The notes under the pieces: generated by a model
Told to the model about the DNA's origin: nothing
The model's database searches: none
What the model saw: only the letters and a program-made list of their open reading frames with translations
Assembly: GCA_033283175.1 (NCBI GenBank)
Contig: JAWMQM010000001.1
Span: 1,302,001 to 1,366,000 of the forward strand
Length of the DNA stretch: 64,000 bases
Source of the DNA: Pseudomaricurvus sp033283175
GTDB taxonomy: Bacteria; Pseudomonadota; Gammaproteobacteria; Pseudomonadales; Cellvibrionaceae
Direction: 5' to 3'
In this document: positions 35,325 through 44,545 of the stretch, piece after piece
Layout of the letters: every line of letters starts with the position of its first letter
How positions within the stretch are numbered: position 1 is the stretch's first letter
Program-made: the position numbers and the translations under genes

Positions 35325-35930
35325 TTACCTGAGAGTGGCGACAAACTCTGGTAAAAACACCTCAGCCACCAACACCGGTTTGTGGTAGGCGCGGAACACC
35401 GAGCGCCGGCCCCACAGCGGGGGCGACCCGCTATCAGCCGGGTTAAAGCAGGCCACCTGCAGCGGCTCGCGCTCCAATCCCGGCTGGCGGAACAACCAGC
35501 CACCCAGCGGCTGGTTGTCCAGCTTGCTGAGGCAGCGCATGGGGCCCTGCAGCGAACGCCAGGGCAGGATGCTGCGTGCCCACACCCAGGGCTGGCCGTG
35601 ACCCCGCAGGATCACCTCGCGGATCAGCACCCGCGCCCGCGGGTCGATACCCAGCGCCCGCGCCTCGTCAGCCCGTGCCCGGCCCCAGCGCAGGCTGCAC
35701 AGCTGCACGTCAAAGGCACCGTGGCTCCAGGCCAGCAGCCGCGCCGTCAGCGAGCCAGGGTGCTGCAACCAGGAGGCGAGCGGGCCGGTGTGGTTCAGGT
35801 GCAGGGTGCGGGCACTGCACCAGCGGGCGTTTACGGCAGCGAGATCGACAGGTGTGGGCGAGGTGGGCATGGCGAATAGCGGTCGTCTGATGAGTGTATT
35901 GCGGTCGTCTGTAACGGGAATTGCTGTCAC
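35325..35930 (-). CDS. ubiC: Chorismate lyase UbiC
   Basis: 201 aa from GTG 35930, preceded by a GAGG with seven base spacing; ATG 35870 (MPTSPTPVDL) is the alternative. Converts chorismate to 4-hydroxybenzoate plus pyruvate, the first committed step of ubiquinone synthesis. Family features: WARSILPWRSL (the conserved Arg near 117-127), VLIREVILRGHG and the C-terminal RAYHKPVLVAEVFLP. Forms a unit with ubiA, 48 bp downstream. Confidence 0.92.
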   Translation of the reverse strand: MTAIPVTDDRNTLIRRPLFAMPTSPTPVDLAAVNARWCSARTLHLNHTGPLASWLQHPGSLTARLLAWSHGAFDVQLCSLRWGRARADEARALGIDPRARVLIREVILRGHGQPWVWARSILPWRSLQGPMRCLSKLDNQPLGGWLFRQPGLEREPLQVACFNPADSGSPPLWGRRSVFRAYHKPVLVAEVFLPEFVATLR

Positions 35931-36039
35931 CTGTTGGCCTCGCCACCAGCGGCAAACCCATCAGGGGGCTTTACCACTGCAAAGGCAATTGGTTTAATGC
36001 GGGACGATAATAACAAAAACACGTTGAAAGGACGTTACT

Positions 36040-36312
36040 ATGCACAAAAGCGATCTCATCGACGCGGTAGCCGATACTGCGGATCTCACCAAGGAAAAGG
36101 CCGGCGAAGTGGTCTCTGCCATCTTCGACCAGATCACTTCAGCCCTGGGCAACAATGACAGCGTGAACCTGGTGGGCTTTGGCTCCTTTACCCAGCGCCA
36201 CCGCTCTGCCCGCACCGGCCGCAGCCCGAAAACCGGTGAAACCATCCAGATTGCCGCCAGCACCTCGGTAGCCTTCAAGCCCGGCAAGGCGCTGAAGGAT
36301 GCGGTAAACTGA
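36040..36312 (+). CDS. Histone-like DNA-binding protein HU
   Basis: 90 aa, exactly HU length. MHKSDLIDAVADTADLTKEK dimerisation helices and the arm region FGSFTQRHRSARTGRSPKTG with the intercalating Pro near 63. Non-specific DNA bending in the nucleoid; most like the HU-beta (HupB) group. Divergent from ubiC and followed by a strong terminator. Confidence 0.95.
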   Translation: MHKSDLIDAVADTADLTKEKAGEVVSAIFDQITSALGNNDSVNLVGFGSFTQRHRSARTGRSPKTGETIQIAASTSVAFKPGKALKDAVN

Positions 36313-36342
36313 TCCGCCACTGATACGGATCGGACAAAAAGA

Positions 36343-36369
36343 CGAAAGCTCCGGCTTTCGTTTTTTTTT
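36343..36369 (+). terminator. Rho-independent terminator of the HU gene
   Basis: Perfect 7 bp stem (36343-36349 with 36354-36360, arm CGAAAGC, loop TCCG) followed by nine T. Confidence 0.92.
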
Positions 36370-36412
36370 GCCATCTGCAAAGGGAGAGTGCACCAGCCTC
36401 TGCAATTAACCG

Positions 36413-36825
36413 GTGCGGTGCCGCGCATGGGTCGCCGCGCTGCGCTCGCGACGACGGGCGGGGATTTTGTCCCTTGGCGAGCCGTCATGGCGAGGTGGAG
36501 CATTACCCCCCTCAATAACCCGTCATTGCGAGGAGCGCCGCGCCAAAAGTAGGGGCCTTAAGCCACGAAGCAATCCATATTTGGCATACCCCAGGCCGGA
36601 TTTACCCATATCTGCCGTGGGTTCTGTCCCGACAGGTCACCAGCAATGTGCCTGATATGGGTCGCTGCGCTCCTCGCGACGACGGGCGGGGATTTTGTCC
36701 CTTGGCGAGTCGTCATGGCGAGGAGGAGCATTACCCCCCTCAATAACTCGTCATTGCGAGGAGCGCCGCGACGAAGCAATCCATCTGTGGCACTCTGTAA
36801 CTCCGATAAACCCATGGTGGATTGC
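36413..36825. repeat. Family A dispersed repeats between HU and symporter genes
   Basis: A right-end fragment (ending CTCGCGACGAC at 36455), one full unit 36522-36683, and a truncated unit from 36750, all with GTCATTGCGAGGAGCGCCGCG and AGCAATCCAT. GCGGGGATTTTGTCCCTTGGCGA is duplicated between units (36459 and 36687), so unit plus flank was copied as a block of about 230 bp. Apparent ORFs here are repeat artefacts. Confidence 0.82.
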
Positions 36826-36938
36826 AACCAGCCCTGTTCAGGATTGAACCGGCTTGCCCGCCATCGCGGTTTTCTCCCTGCCAATAACCCACAGAATTTA
36901 GGCTGAAACCCGTTTTTGGCTGCAACACAGGACAAGCC

Positions 36939-38222
36939 ATGAGTCTGACGCGACGAATTTTGATCGCCATGGTGGCCGGACTGGTCATCGGCGTACTGCT
37001 GAATATCATGCACAACCTCGGCTGGTTGGCGCAGGGAGCCGGACTCTGGTTCAACAACCTGCTGGTGGACGGAGTGCTGGACGCCGTCGGCCGCATCTTT
37101 GTCGCGTCGCTGAAACTGCTGGTGGTGCCGCTGGTGTTTGTGTCACTGGTGTGCGGCGCCAGCAGCCTCGGCGGTCACTCGCGCATGGGCACCATGGCCA
37201 TCAAGACCCTGCTGCTCTATATCGTCACTACCGCCATCGCCATCAGCCTGGCACTGCTGCTGGGGGCGCTGATCCGACCCGGTGATGGCGTTGGCCTCAC
37301 CACCGACAGCACCTTCACCGCCGCCGCACCGCCCTCGCTGAAGGAGGTGGTGGTCAACATGTTCCCCACCAACCCGGTGCAGGCCATGGCCGAGGGCAAC
37401 ATGCTGCAGGTGATTGTCTTCTCACTGCTGATGGGCATCGCCCTGGCCAACAGCGGTGAATCCGGCGAGCGTGTGCGCCGCTGGTTTGAGGACATGGACA
37501 AGGTAGTAATGAAGATGGTGGGCATCCTGATGGAGCTGGCCCCCTGGGGGGTGTTTGCCCTGCTGGCGAAACTGTTTGCCGGCCTCGGCATCGGCGCACT
37601 GCTGGAGCTGGGACTCTACTTCGGCACCGTGGTGCTGGCGCTGCTGCTGCACTGCTTCGGGGTCTACGGTGCGCTGCTGAAACTGCTTGGGCGGGTGAAC
37701 CCGCTGCAGTTTTTCCGTCACCTGCGGCCGGTCATGGTGTTTGCTTTTTCCACCTCTTCGAGCAACGCCACCCTGCCGGTGACCCTGAAAACCGCCGAGG
37801 AGAAGCTCGGCGTCGACAATCGCGTAGCCGCGTTCACTATCCCGCTGGGTGCCACCATCAACATGGACGGTACCGCCATTATGCAGGGGGTGGCCACCGC
37901 CTTTATCGCCCAGGCCTATCAGGTGGATATCGGCATGGCCGGCTACCTGACCGTCGTGCTCACAGCGACCCTCGCCTCGGTAGGCACTGCCGGTGTGCCC
38001 GGCGTCGGCCTGGTGACCCTGGCCATGGTACTGCAACAGGTGGGGCTGCCGGTTGAGGGGATCGCCCTGATTATTGGCGTCGACCGGCTGCTGGATATGA
38101 TGCGCACTGCGGTTAACGTCAGTGGTGACTCCATGGTGGGCCTGCTGGTGGCGAAGAGTGAAAACAGCTGGGACGAAGCGCGCTTCAACCAGCCCAAAGA
38201 GTCGGCTCACACCGCCGCGTAG
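36939..38222 (+). CDS. Dicarboxylate/amino-acid:cation symporter (DAACS family)
   Basis: 427 aa with the GltP/GltPh architecture: six N-terminal helices, the HP1 hairpin with FSTSSSNATLPVT (near 269-281), and NMDGTAIMQG in helix 7 (near 308-317), which binds cation. The HP2 segment ASVGTAGVPGVG and the helix-8 DRLLDMMRTAVNVSGD complete the substrate site. Takes up C4-dicarboxylates, glutamate/aspartate or similar amino acids with Na+ or H+. The Arg in DMMRTAVNV suggests an acidic substrate. It overlaps recG by 16 bp, convergently. Confidence 0.93.
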   Translation: MSLTRRILIAMVAGLVIGVLLNIMHNLGWLAQGAGLWFNNLLVDGVLDAVGRIFVASLKLLVVPLVFVSLVCGASSLGGHSRMGTMAIKTLLLYIVTTAIAISLALLLGALIRPGDGVGLTTDSTFTAAAPPSLKEVVVNMFPTNPVQAMAEGNMLQVIVFSLLMGIALANSGESGERVRRWFEDMDKVVMKMVGILMELAPWGVFALLAKLFAGLGIGALLELGLYFGTVVLALLLHCFGVYGALLKLLGRVNPLQFFRHLRPVMVFAFSTSSSNATLPVTLKTAEEKLGVDNRVAAFTIPLGATINMDGTAIMQGVATAFIAQAYQVDIGMAGYLTVVLTATLASVGTAGVPGVGLVTLAMVLQQVGLPVEGIALIIGVDRLLDMMRTAVNVSGDSMVGLLVAKSENSWDEARFNQPKESAHTAA

Positions 38223-40309
38223 TTTTCGTTTTCCCCCAGCCAGCGCAGGATCAGCGGCTGCACCCTTTGCGGGTGTTCAGCCGCCAGATAGAGGGCCACC
38301 TCTTTCACCCGTGGCAGCAGGTGACCGTCGCGTTGCAGGTTGGCCATGCGGAAATTCACATCGCCGGTCTGGCGGGTGCCGAGCACCTCGCCGGGGCCGC
38401 GCAACTCCAGATCTTTTTCGGCAATGGCAAAGCCATCGTTGGTCTCGCGCATGGCGTTGAGACGCTCACGGCCGTTCTGTGACAGGGGTGAGGCGTAGAG
38501 CAGCACACAGTGGCTCTCCGCCTGACCGCGACCGACGCGGCCGCGCAGCTGGTGCAGCTGCGCCAGCCCCAACCGCTCCGGGTTCTCGATAATCATCAGG
38601 CTGGCGTTGGGCACATCCACCCCCACCTCGATCACGGTGGTGGCCACCAGCAGGTCCATGGCGCCGGCCTTGAAGGCGGCCATACGCTCCTCCTTCTCCG
38701 CCGGCTTCAGGCGACCGTGCACCAATCCCACTGACAGCTCCGGCAACACCTGGGAGAGACTCTCCGCCACCGCTTCGGCCGCTTGCGCTTCCAGCGCTTC
38801 CGACTCCTCTATCAGGGTGCAGACCCAGTAGGCCTGGCGTCCCTGCTGACAGGCGGCGCGCACCCGCTCGATTACCTGACCGCGACGCTCCTGGGCAATG
38901 GCCACGGTGGTGACCGGTGTGCGCCCCGGTGGCAGCTCGTCGATCACCGAACAGTCGAGATCGGCGTAGGCGCTCATGGCCAGGGTGCGGGGAATGGGCG
39001 TGGCGGTCATGATCAGCTGATGCGAGCGCAGACCGTGGGCCGACTTGTTGCGCAGCGCCAGCCGCTGGTGCACGCCGAAACGGTGCTGCTCGTCGATGAT
39101 GGTCAGGCCCAGGTCGGCAAATTCCACTTCATCCTGAAACAGGGCATGGGTGCCGATCACCACTTGCGCCTCGCCGCTGGCCACCGCCGCCAGCTGCTCG
39201 CGGCGCTCCGCCGCCTTCTGGCGGCCACTGAGCCAGCCCACCTGGATACCCAGTGGTGCCAGCCACTGGCTGAAGTTGGCGCGGTGCTGCTCGGCCAGAA
39301 TTTCGGTGGGCGCCATGATCGCCGCCTGGCGACCATTGCCCACCGCCTGCAGCGCCGCCAGTGCCGCCACCACCGTCTTGCCGGAACCCACGTCCCCCTG
39401 CACCAGCCGCAGCATGGGGCAGGGGCGCGACAGGTCGGCGGCGATCTCCTCCGCCACCCGCTGCTGGGCACCGGTCAGGGGAAAGCCCAGCTGCTGGCGG
39501 AAGGCCTGCAGTAACTTGTCCGGGGTGGGCAGTGGCTCGGCACCATCGGCCTGCAGCTTCTGCCGCACCCGCAGCAGGCTCAGGTGATGGGCCAGCAACT
39601 CCTCAAACGCCAGCCGCTGCTGATAGGGGTGCTCACCGTCCAGCAACTGGTCGAGGGGGGCGTCCTTGGGCGGGTGGTGTAAGTAAGCGATCGCTTCCGA
39701 TAAGGGGTAGGGCTGGCGGCGCCAGGCGTCGTCCGGGATCAGCTCCTCGAGGGAGTGATCGTCCATCAGCGCCAGCGCCTGCTGGGTGAGACTGCGCAGC
39801 CGCGCCTGGGTCAGCCCCTCGGTGGCGTGATAGACCGGGGTCAGGGATTGCTCCAGTGACAACGGCCGGGCGTCGTCGAGGAAATCGTATTCCGGGTGAT
39901 AGAGCTCCAGCCCGGCGGCGCCGCGGCGGGTCTCGCCAAAGCAGCGCAGCCGGACCCCAGGTTGCAGGCGCTGCTTCTGCGCCGCCGAGAAGTGGTAGAA
40001 GCGCAGGGTAATCAGGCCGGTGCCATCCTGCAGCTTGCACACCAGACTGCGACGACGACCGAAAACCACATCGCAGCCCCGGATCTCGCCTTCAATCACC
40101 ACGTTGGCCTGGGGCTGGAGACTGCCGATGGGGCTGACCCGGGTGCGGTCCAGGTAGCGCATGGGCAGGTGGAACAGCAGGTCCTGCACCGTGAGCAACT
40201 GAATTTTGGCAAGCTTCTCCGCCAGCTGGGCACCCACACCTTTCAGCGCCGTCACCGGCAACTGGGCCAGCGATGGGGCCTGGGTGGTCTGGGGGGGCTT
40301 ACGGGCCAT
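38207..40309 (-). CDS. recG: ATP-dependent DNA helicase RecG
   Basis: 700 aa. N-terminal wedge domain (OB-fold, about 60-165), SF2 helicase core with GDVGSGKT (near 303-310), DEQHRFGVHQR (near 404-414), TATPIPRTL and the QLRGRVGRG motif VI. Regresses stalled forks and processes recombination branches. It lies 18 bp downstream of oxyR on the same strand, the pairing seen in Pseudomonas. Confidence 0.96.
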   Translation of the reverse strand: MARKPPQTTQAPSLAQLPVTALKGVGAQLAEKLAKIQLLTVQDLLFHLPMRYLDRTRVSPIGSLQPQANVVIEGEIRGCDVVFGRRRSLVCKLQDGTGLITLRFYHFSAAQKQRLQPGVRLRCFGETRRGAAGLELYHPEYDFLDDARPLSLEQSLTPVYHATEGLTQARLRSLTQQALALMDDHSLEELIPDDAWRRQPYPLSEAIAYLHHPPKDAPLDQLLDGEHPYQQRLAFEELLAHHLSLLRVRQKLQADGAEPLPTPDKLLQAFRQQLGFPLTGAQQRVAEEIAADLSRPCPMLRLVQGDVGSGKTVVAALAALQAVGNGRQAAIMAPTEILAEQHRANFSQWLAPLGIQVGWLSGRQKAAERREQLAAVASGEAQVVIGTHALFQDEVEFADLGLTIIDEQHRFGVHQRLALRNKSAHGLRSHQLIMTATPIPRTLAMSAYADLDCSVIDELPPGRTPVTTVAIAQERRGQVIERVRAACQQGRQAYWVCTLIEESEALEAQAAEAVAESLSQVLPELSVGLVHGRLKPAEKEERMAAFKAGAMDLLVATTVIEVGVDVPNASLMIIENPERLGLAQLHQLRGRVGRGQAESHCVLLYASPLSQNGRERLNAMRETNDGFAIAEKDLELRGPGEVLGTRQTGDVNFRMANLQRDGHLLPRVKEVALYLAAEHPQRVQPLILRWLGENENYAAV

Positions 40310-40327
40310 GTTCGACGCCAGGGGCCG

Positions 40328-41239
40328 TCAGTGGCTGATAGCGCACTGGTTAATGGCCTGCCGCAAGCGGTCGATGGCCTTGTGGCGCGGGAAGCTGGCG
40401 CGCCACGCCAGTGCCACGGTGCGCTGCGGTGCCGGCTCGGCAAAGGGCCGGGTGACCAGTAATTCCGGCGCGTAGTGGGAGGAGACCGCCGCCGACATGG
40501 GCAGGATGGTAATGCCCAGCCCGGACGCCACCATATGGCGCAGGGTATCGAGGGAGCTGCCCTCCGCCGCCACCCGGGTGGGATGGGGGCTCTCCAGACT
40601 CGGCTGCAGGCGCGGGAAGGCCTCCAGGATCTGGTCGCGGAAACAGTGGCCGTCACCCAGCAGCAGCACCTCGTGCTGGTCCAGGTCCTCACCGCAGATC
40701 TCACGCTTCTGCGCCAGCGGGTGATCGTGGGGCATCAATACCAGGAAGGGCTCGTCGTAGAGGGTCTGGGTGACCACGTCCGGTTCGTTAAAGGGCAGGG
40801 CGACGATAATCGCATCCAGCTCGCCGTTGCGCAGGCGCTGGCGCAGGGTGGCGGTGTAGCCCTCCTCCACATAGAGGGGCATATCCGGAGCCAGCTTCTG
40901 CAGCTGTGGAATAAAATGGGGAAACAGGAAGGGGCCGATGGTGAAGATGGCCCCCACGTTGAGCGGGCTGCTGAGCTGATCCTTGCCGGCGTTGGCCATC
41001 TCCTTGATGCGCGACACCTGTTCCAGCACCTGTTGGGCCTGTGCGATGATGCCCTCCCCCAGGGGAGTCAGCTGTACCCGGCTCTTGGAGCGTTCGAACA
41101 GGGCTACCCCCAACTCCTCTTCCAGCTTTTTGACCGCAATACTCAGGGTCGGCTGAGAGACGTAACAGCGCTCGGCGGCGCGGCCGAAATGTTGCTCCTG
41201 AGCGAGGGTGACGATGTAACGGAGTTCGGTCAGTGTCAT
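40328..41239 (-). CDS. oxyR: OxyR-type LysR regulator lacking the second redox cysteine
   Basis: 303 aa, collinear with E. coli OxyR: N-terminal HTH (RYIVTLAQEQHFGRAAERCY) and LysR effector domain. The peroxidatic Cys199 is present in GDGHCFRDQ, with the same numbering as E. coli, but position 208 is Phe (..LEAFPRL); the codon is TTC where OxyR proteins have TGC. Other Cys residues (25, 182, 299) are not near that loop. Peroxide sensing through an intramolecular 199-208 disulfide is therefore not possible. It is transcribed ahead of recG and divergent from the gene at 41388. It should still bind DNA and could sense by sulfenic acid or mixed disulfide. Confidence 0.92.
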   Translation of the reverse strand: MTLTELRYIVTLAQEQHFGRAAERCYVSQPTLSIAVKKLEEELGVALFERSKSRVQLTPLGEGIIAQAQQVLEQVSRIKEMANAGKDQLSSPLNVGAIFTIGPFLFPHFIPQLQKLAPDMPLYVEEGYTATLRQRLRNGELDAIIVALPFNEPDVVTQTLYDEPFLVLMPHDHPLAQKREICGEDLDQHEVLLLGDGHCFRDQILEAFPRLQPSLESPHPTRVAAEGSSLDTLRHMVASGLGITILPMSAAVSSHYAPELLVTRPFAEPAPQRTVALAWRASFPRHKAIDRLRQAINQCAISH

Positions 41240-41387
41240 CGTTTTATTCTCTGTGCAGGCGGCTGGCTTTATTATTTCGCGGGATAGTCCTGCAGGGCCG
41301 CTCTCTATAGACGATGGCTATTGAATTCCATTATGTTGATAAATTCAATCACTAATAATTTTTAAAAGCCCCATTTGAGGCCCCTGA

Positions 41388-42323
41388 ATGGCAACGACAG
41401 ACACCTTCACCACACCACTCACCGGCGCTGATGACAGCCGCCAGACGGTACTGCTGCTGGGCTGTGGTGAGGTGGGGCACCAGCTGGCGCTGCAGCTGCC
41501 GGGCGACCGCTTCCGTTGCATTGGTGTCCGCCGCCGCGCCATGCCCAGCTACGACTTTATCGAGTACCGCCGCGCCGATATCTGCGACCCCGGGGCGCTG
41601 CAGGCGGTGCTGCCGCCGCGGGTGGATGTGGTGATCATCACCGCCACCCCCAACGAGCGCAGCGATAGCGGTTACGAGCAGGCCTACGTCGGCAGCGTGC
41701 GCAGCCTGTTGCAGTGCCTTGGCAGTAGCAGTGCCGCCCCACGCCTGGTGCTGTTTGCCTCCAGCACCAGCGTGTACGCCCAGTGTGCGGGGGAATGGGT
41801 GGATGAAAGCTCGCCCACCGAGCCCACCGGCTTCAGCGGTGTGCGCATGCTGGAGGCGGAACAGCTGTTGCTAAACAGCCCCTGGCGGGCCAGCTGCGTG
41901 CGCTTTTCCGGTATTTACGGACCGGGGCGGCAGCGCCTGATCAAACAGGTGGTGGACGGTGAAGGCAGCGCGGCCGAACCGCCGCAATATGGCAACCGTA
42001 TTCACGTGGAGGATTGCGGTGGCGTTCTGGCGCACCTGTTGCAGTTACAGACAGAGCAACAGCGAGAGCCGGAAGCACTCTACCTGGCCAGCGACAGCGA
42101 CCCGGCACCCATGCACGAGGTGAAACAGTGGATCGCCGGGCAGCTGCACCTGCCACCCCACCACCTGCGGGTCACCCCCGGCGGGGAGCGGGGCAGCAAA
42201 CGCTGCAGCAACCAGCGCTTGCTGGCCAGTGGTTACCGCTTCCGCTATCCCGGCTACCGGGATGGCTATCGCACGGCCATTGATGCCTACGTACAAGCCG
42301 CGGGAACCCACGATGACCTTTGA
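41388..42323 (+). CDS. NAD(P)-dependent epimerase/SDR-like protein (YeeZ-type)
   Basis: 311 aa. The Rossmann motif LLGCGEVGHQLA (about 24-35) starts a short-chain dehydrogenase fold; the YxxxK position is replaced (SGVRMLEAEQ), as in atypical extended SDRs. FASSTSVYAQ near 122-131 holds the conserved Ser/Tyr strand. Substrate unknown. Its last codons overlap the start of the next gene by 11 bp, so the two are translationally coupled. Confidence 0.8.
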   Translation: MATTDTFTTPLTGADDSRQTVLLLGCGEVGHQLALQLPGDRFRCIGVRRRAMPSYDFIEYRRADICDPGALQAVLPPRVDVVIITATPNERSDSGYEQAYVGSVRSLLQCLGSSSAAPRLVLFASSTSVYAQCAGEWVDESSPTEPTGFSGVRMLEAEQLLLNSPWRASCVRFSGIYGPGRQRLIKQVVDGEGSAAEPPQYGNRIHVEDCGGVLAHLLQLQTEQQREPEALYLASDSDPAPMHEVKQWIAGQLHLPPHHLRVTPGGERGSKRCSNQRLLASGYRFRYPGYRDGYRTAIDAYVQAAGTHDDL

Positions 42324-43473
42324 ACTGCTGGACTCCATCCACCGCATTGACCGCCACCAGTGGAACCAGCTCTGGCAGCAGGCCGGCGGCGACGCTGGCC
42401 TGAGCCCGTTTCTGCGCCACGAGTTTTTGGCCGCCTTGGAGGACAGTGGCTGTACTAACGAAAAAAGCGGCTGGGTACCCCGGCACCTGATTGTCAAAAG
42501 TGCGACAGGGGAACTGCGCGGCGCCATGCCCCTGTATGAAAAGCATCACTCCTACGGCGAGTATGTGTTCGACTGGGGCTGGGCCGATGCTTACCAGCGC
42601 AACGGCCTGAACTATTACCCCAAACTGCTGGCGGCCATCCCCTTTACCCCCGCAACCGGTCCGCGCCTGGCGCTGGTGGACGAATCCGACCGCTCCGTCA
42701 CCGTGGCCGCGCTGCACCGCTTTCTCAACGACTACTGTCGCAGTGAGGGCTTGAGCAGCTGGCACTGCCTGTTTCTGCCCGCCGGGGAGACAGAGCTGTG
42801 GCAGCAGGCCGGCAGCCAGAGCCGCATTGGCTGCCAGTTTCACTGGGTCAACCGCAGCTACGACACCTTTGAACAGTTTCTTGAGAGCTTTAACTCCCGC
42901 AAGCGCAAGGCGGTGCGCAAGGAGCGCTCCCAGGTAACGGCGCAGGGCGTGACCCTGCAGCGGCTCACCGGCAGCGCGATCACCGCCGCCGACTGGGACC
43001 GCTTCTACCGCTTCTACCACACCACCTACCTCAAGCGCAGTGGCTCCGGTGGCTATCTCAACCGCGACTTCTTCGCCGCCATCGGTGAATCGCTGGCGGA
43101 CCAGCTGCTGATGGTGAATGGCCAGCGCAACGGCAATACCATCGCCAGCGCCCTCTGCTTCTTCGACCAGCAACGGCTCTACGGACGCTACTGGGGCTGT
43201 CGCGAGGAGGTCTCCGGCCTGCACTTTGAGGCCTGCTACTACCAGGGAATTGAGTTTGCCATTGAGCGGGGCTTGCAGGTGTTTGATCCCGGTGCCCAGG
43301 GTGAGCACAAGATCCAGCGCGGTTTTGAGCCCACCATCACCTGGTCACAGCACTGGCTGGCAGACCCGCGGTTTATGGAGGCAGTGGAGGATTTCCTGCG
43401 CCGTGAGACGCCGGCGGTGGAGGCCTATCGGGACGATTGCGCCAGCTATCTGCCGTTTCGGCAGGAGGGCTGA
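42313..43473 (+). CDS. GNAT-type acyltransferase, COG3146 (FemAB-like)
   Basis: 386 aa from ATG 42313, inside the end of the previous gene. Two tandem GNAT-like folds of the DUF482/COG3146 family; conserved stretches include HEFLAALEDSGC (near 37-48), FNSRKRKAVRKERSQV (near 194-209) and GAQGEHKIQRGFEP (near 333-346). Annotated in other genomes as peptidogalycan biosynthesis or N-acetyltransferase protein; the true acceptor is unknown. Confidence 0.85.
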   Translation: MTFELLDSIHRIDRHQWNQLWQQAGGDAGLSPFLRHEFLAALEDSGCTNEKSGWVPRHLIVKSATGELRGAMPLYEKHHSYGEYVFDWGWADAYQRNGLNYYPKLLAAIPFTPATGPRLALVDESDRSVTVAALHRFLNDYCRSEGLSSWHCLFLPAGETELWQQAGSQSRIGCQFHWVNRSYDTFEQFLESFNSRKRKAVRKERSQVTAQGVTLQRLTGSAITAADWDRFYRFYHTTYLKRSGSGGYLNRDFFAAIGESLADQLLMVNGQRNGNTIASALCFFDQQRLYGRYWGCREEVSGLHFEACYYQGIEFAIERGLQVFDPGAQGEHKIQRGFEPTITWSQHWLADPRFMEAVEDFLRRETPAVEAYRDDCASYLPFRQEG

Positions 43474-43559
43474 ACAGAGACCCTGCGCCGCAGGCCCCCC
43501 ACAGTGCCCCCCGTGCCACCTTTTCCGTAGGTACACCACGTCCGGCACATGGGGCAGAA

Positions 43560-43890
43560 CCCGGAGATGTAAAAGCTCGCGCGGGGGACCGCGCTCCTAC
43601 GGTACAGACCGGTTTCGCTGCCGGAATCCGGTGGCCCAGATCATCCTCTATGCCGGCTGTGGCGCCATATGCCTTATCCCCCGGGCAATGGTTCGGGGGA
43701 TACCCCACACCGGCACATGGCACAGATCCCGGCGGTGTAAAAGCTCGCGCACAGAGTGCACTCCTACACTCGGGTGCTGCCACCCGTAGGAGCCCGGTCC
43801 CCCGGGCGATCTTTCAGGGGATTCACCGCATCTGCCCCTTTGCAACGCTTCGGGTAGTTTAAGAGCTCGCGCACGGAGTGCGCTCCTACA
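43560..43890. repeat. Family B-related repeat cluster between convergent genes
   Basis: Three copies of a sub-module AAAGCTCGCGC..(G/C)RCTCCTAC start at 43571, 43739 and 43861, mixed with CGGCACATGG(G/C)(A/C)CAGA segments (43542, 43711), GGTGGCCCAGATC, and GGAGCCCGGTCCCCCGGGCGATCTTT (43791). Occupies nearly all of 43474-43920 between the COG3146 gene and the DUF938 gene; no coding region is credible. Confidence 0.78.
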
Positions 43891-43920
43891 CGTGTGTGGC
43901 GTGTCCTGCAGAGACCTGAC

Positions 43921-44517
43921 TCAACGCTTGCTGAACACCAGGCAGCGGTTATTGGCCGGCATGGCCACATCTTCCAGCAGCTGCAGGCCTCGATGGCGGG
44001 CTTCCTCGCAGACCACTTCAAAATCGCGGATGGCGCGGTGCGGCGCCTGCTCCTTGAGCCAGTCGTTAAAGCGGGCGTTGCTCTCGCTGGTGAACTGGCC
44101 GTTGTAATTGAAGGGGCCATAGACGATCAGCAGACCACCGGGCACCAGCAGCTGCGCCACCCCATCCAGCATCGCCAGCACCTCCGGCCAGGCCATGATG
44201 TGGACGGTGTTGGCGGTGAAAACGGCATCGAATTCTGACAGCGGCCAGTCCCTCGCCGCCACATCCAGGGCGATGGGGGCATCCAGGTTGTCACCCTCAT
44301 AGTCCGCCAGCCAGGCGCGGATGCCGGGGTGGTTCTCCACCAGGTCGCTGGTCTGCCACTGCAGGTGGGGCAGGTGGCCCGCGAACCAGACCGCGTGCTG
44401 GCCAGTGCCAGTGCCGATCTCCAGCACGCTGCCGGGGGCGGTGAGGTGGCGCTGCAGCACCTCGAGGATGGGCTGCTTGTTGTTTTCGCAGGCCTGGGAG
44501 AAGGGCTTCTCAATCAT
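43921..44517 (-). CDS. DUF938 family methyltransferase-like protein
   Basis: 198 aa. Begins FSQACENNKQPILEVL, the DUF938 hallmark, followed by SAM-binding motif I VLEIGTGTGQHAV (near 31-43) and motif VPGGLLIVYGPFNYNG. A class I SAM-dependent methyltransferase fold with unknown substrate. On the minus strand ahead of nothing but repeats; yaaA lies 28 bp upstream in the same direction, so both may share a transcript. Confidence 0.9.
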   Translation of the reverse strand: MIEKPFSQACENNKQPILEVLQRHLTAPGSVLEIGTGTGQHAVWFAGHLPHLQWQTSDLVENHPGIRAWLADYEGDNLDAPIALDVAARDWPLSEFDAVFTANTVHIMAWPEVLAMLDGVAQLLVPGGLLIVYGPFNYNGQFTSESNARFNDWLKEQAPHRAIRDFEVVCEEARHRGLQLLEDVAMPANNRCLVFSKR

Positions 44518-44545
44518 GGCTGTTCCCTGTGTGAGCGCGGTCGGG

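Noticed and set aside
36413..36906. Short frames between the HU and symporter genes
   Set aside because: Both strands contain frames built only from family A repeat units.
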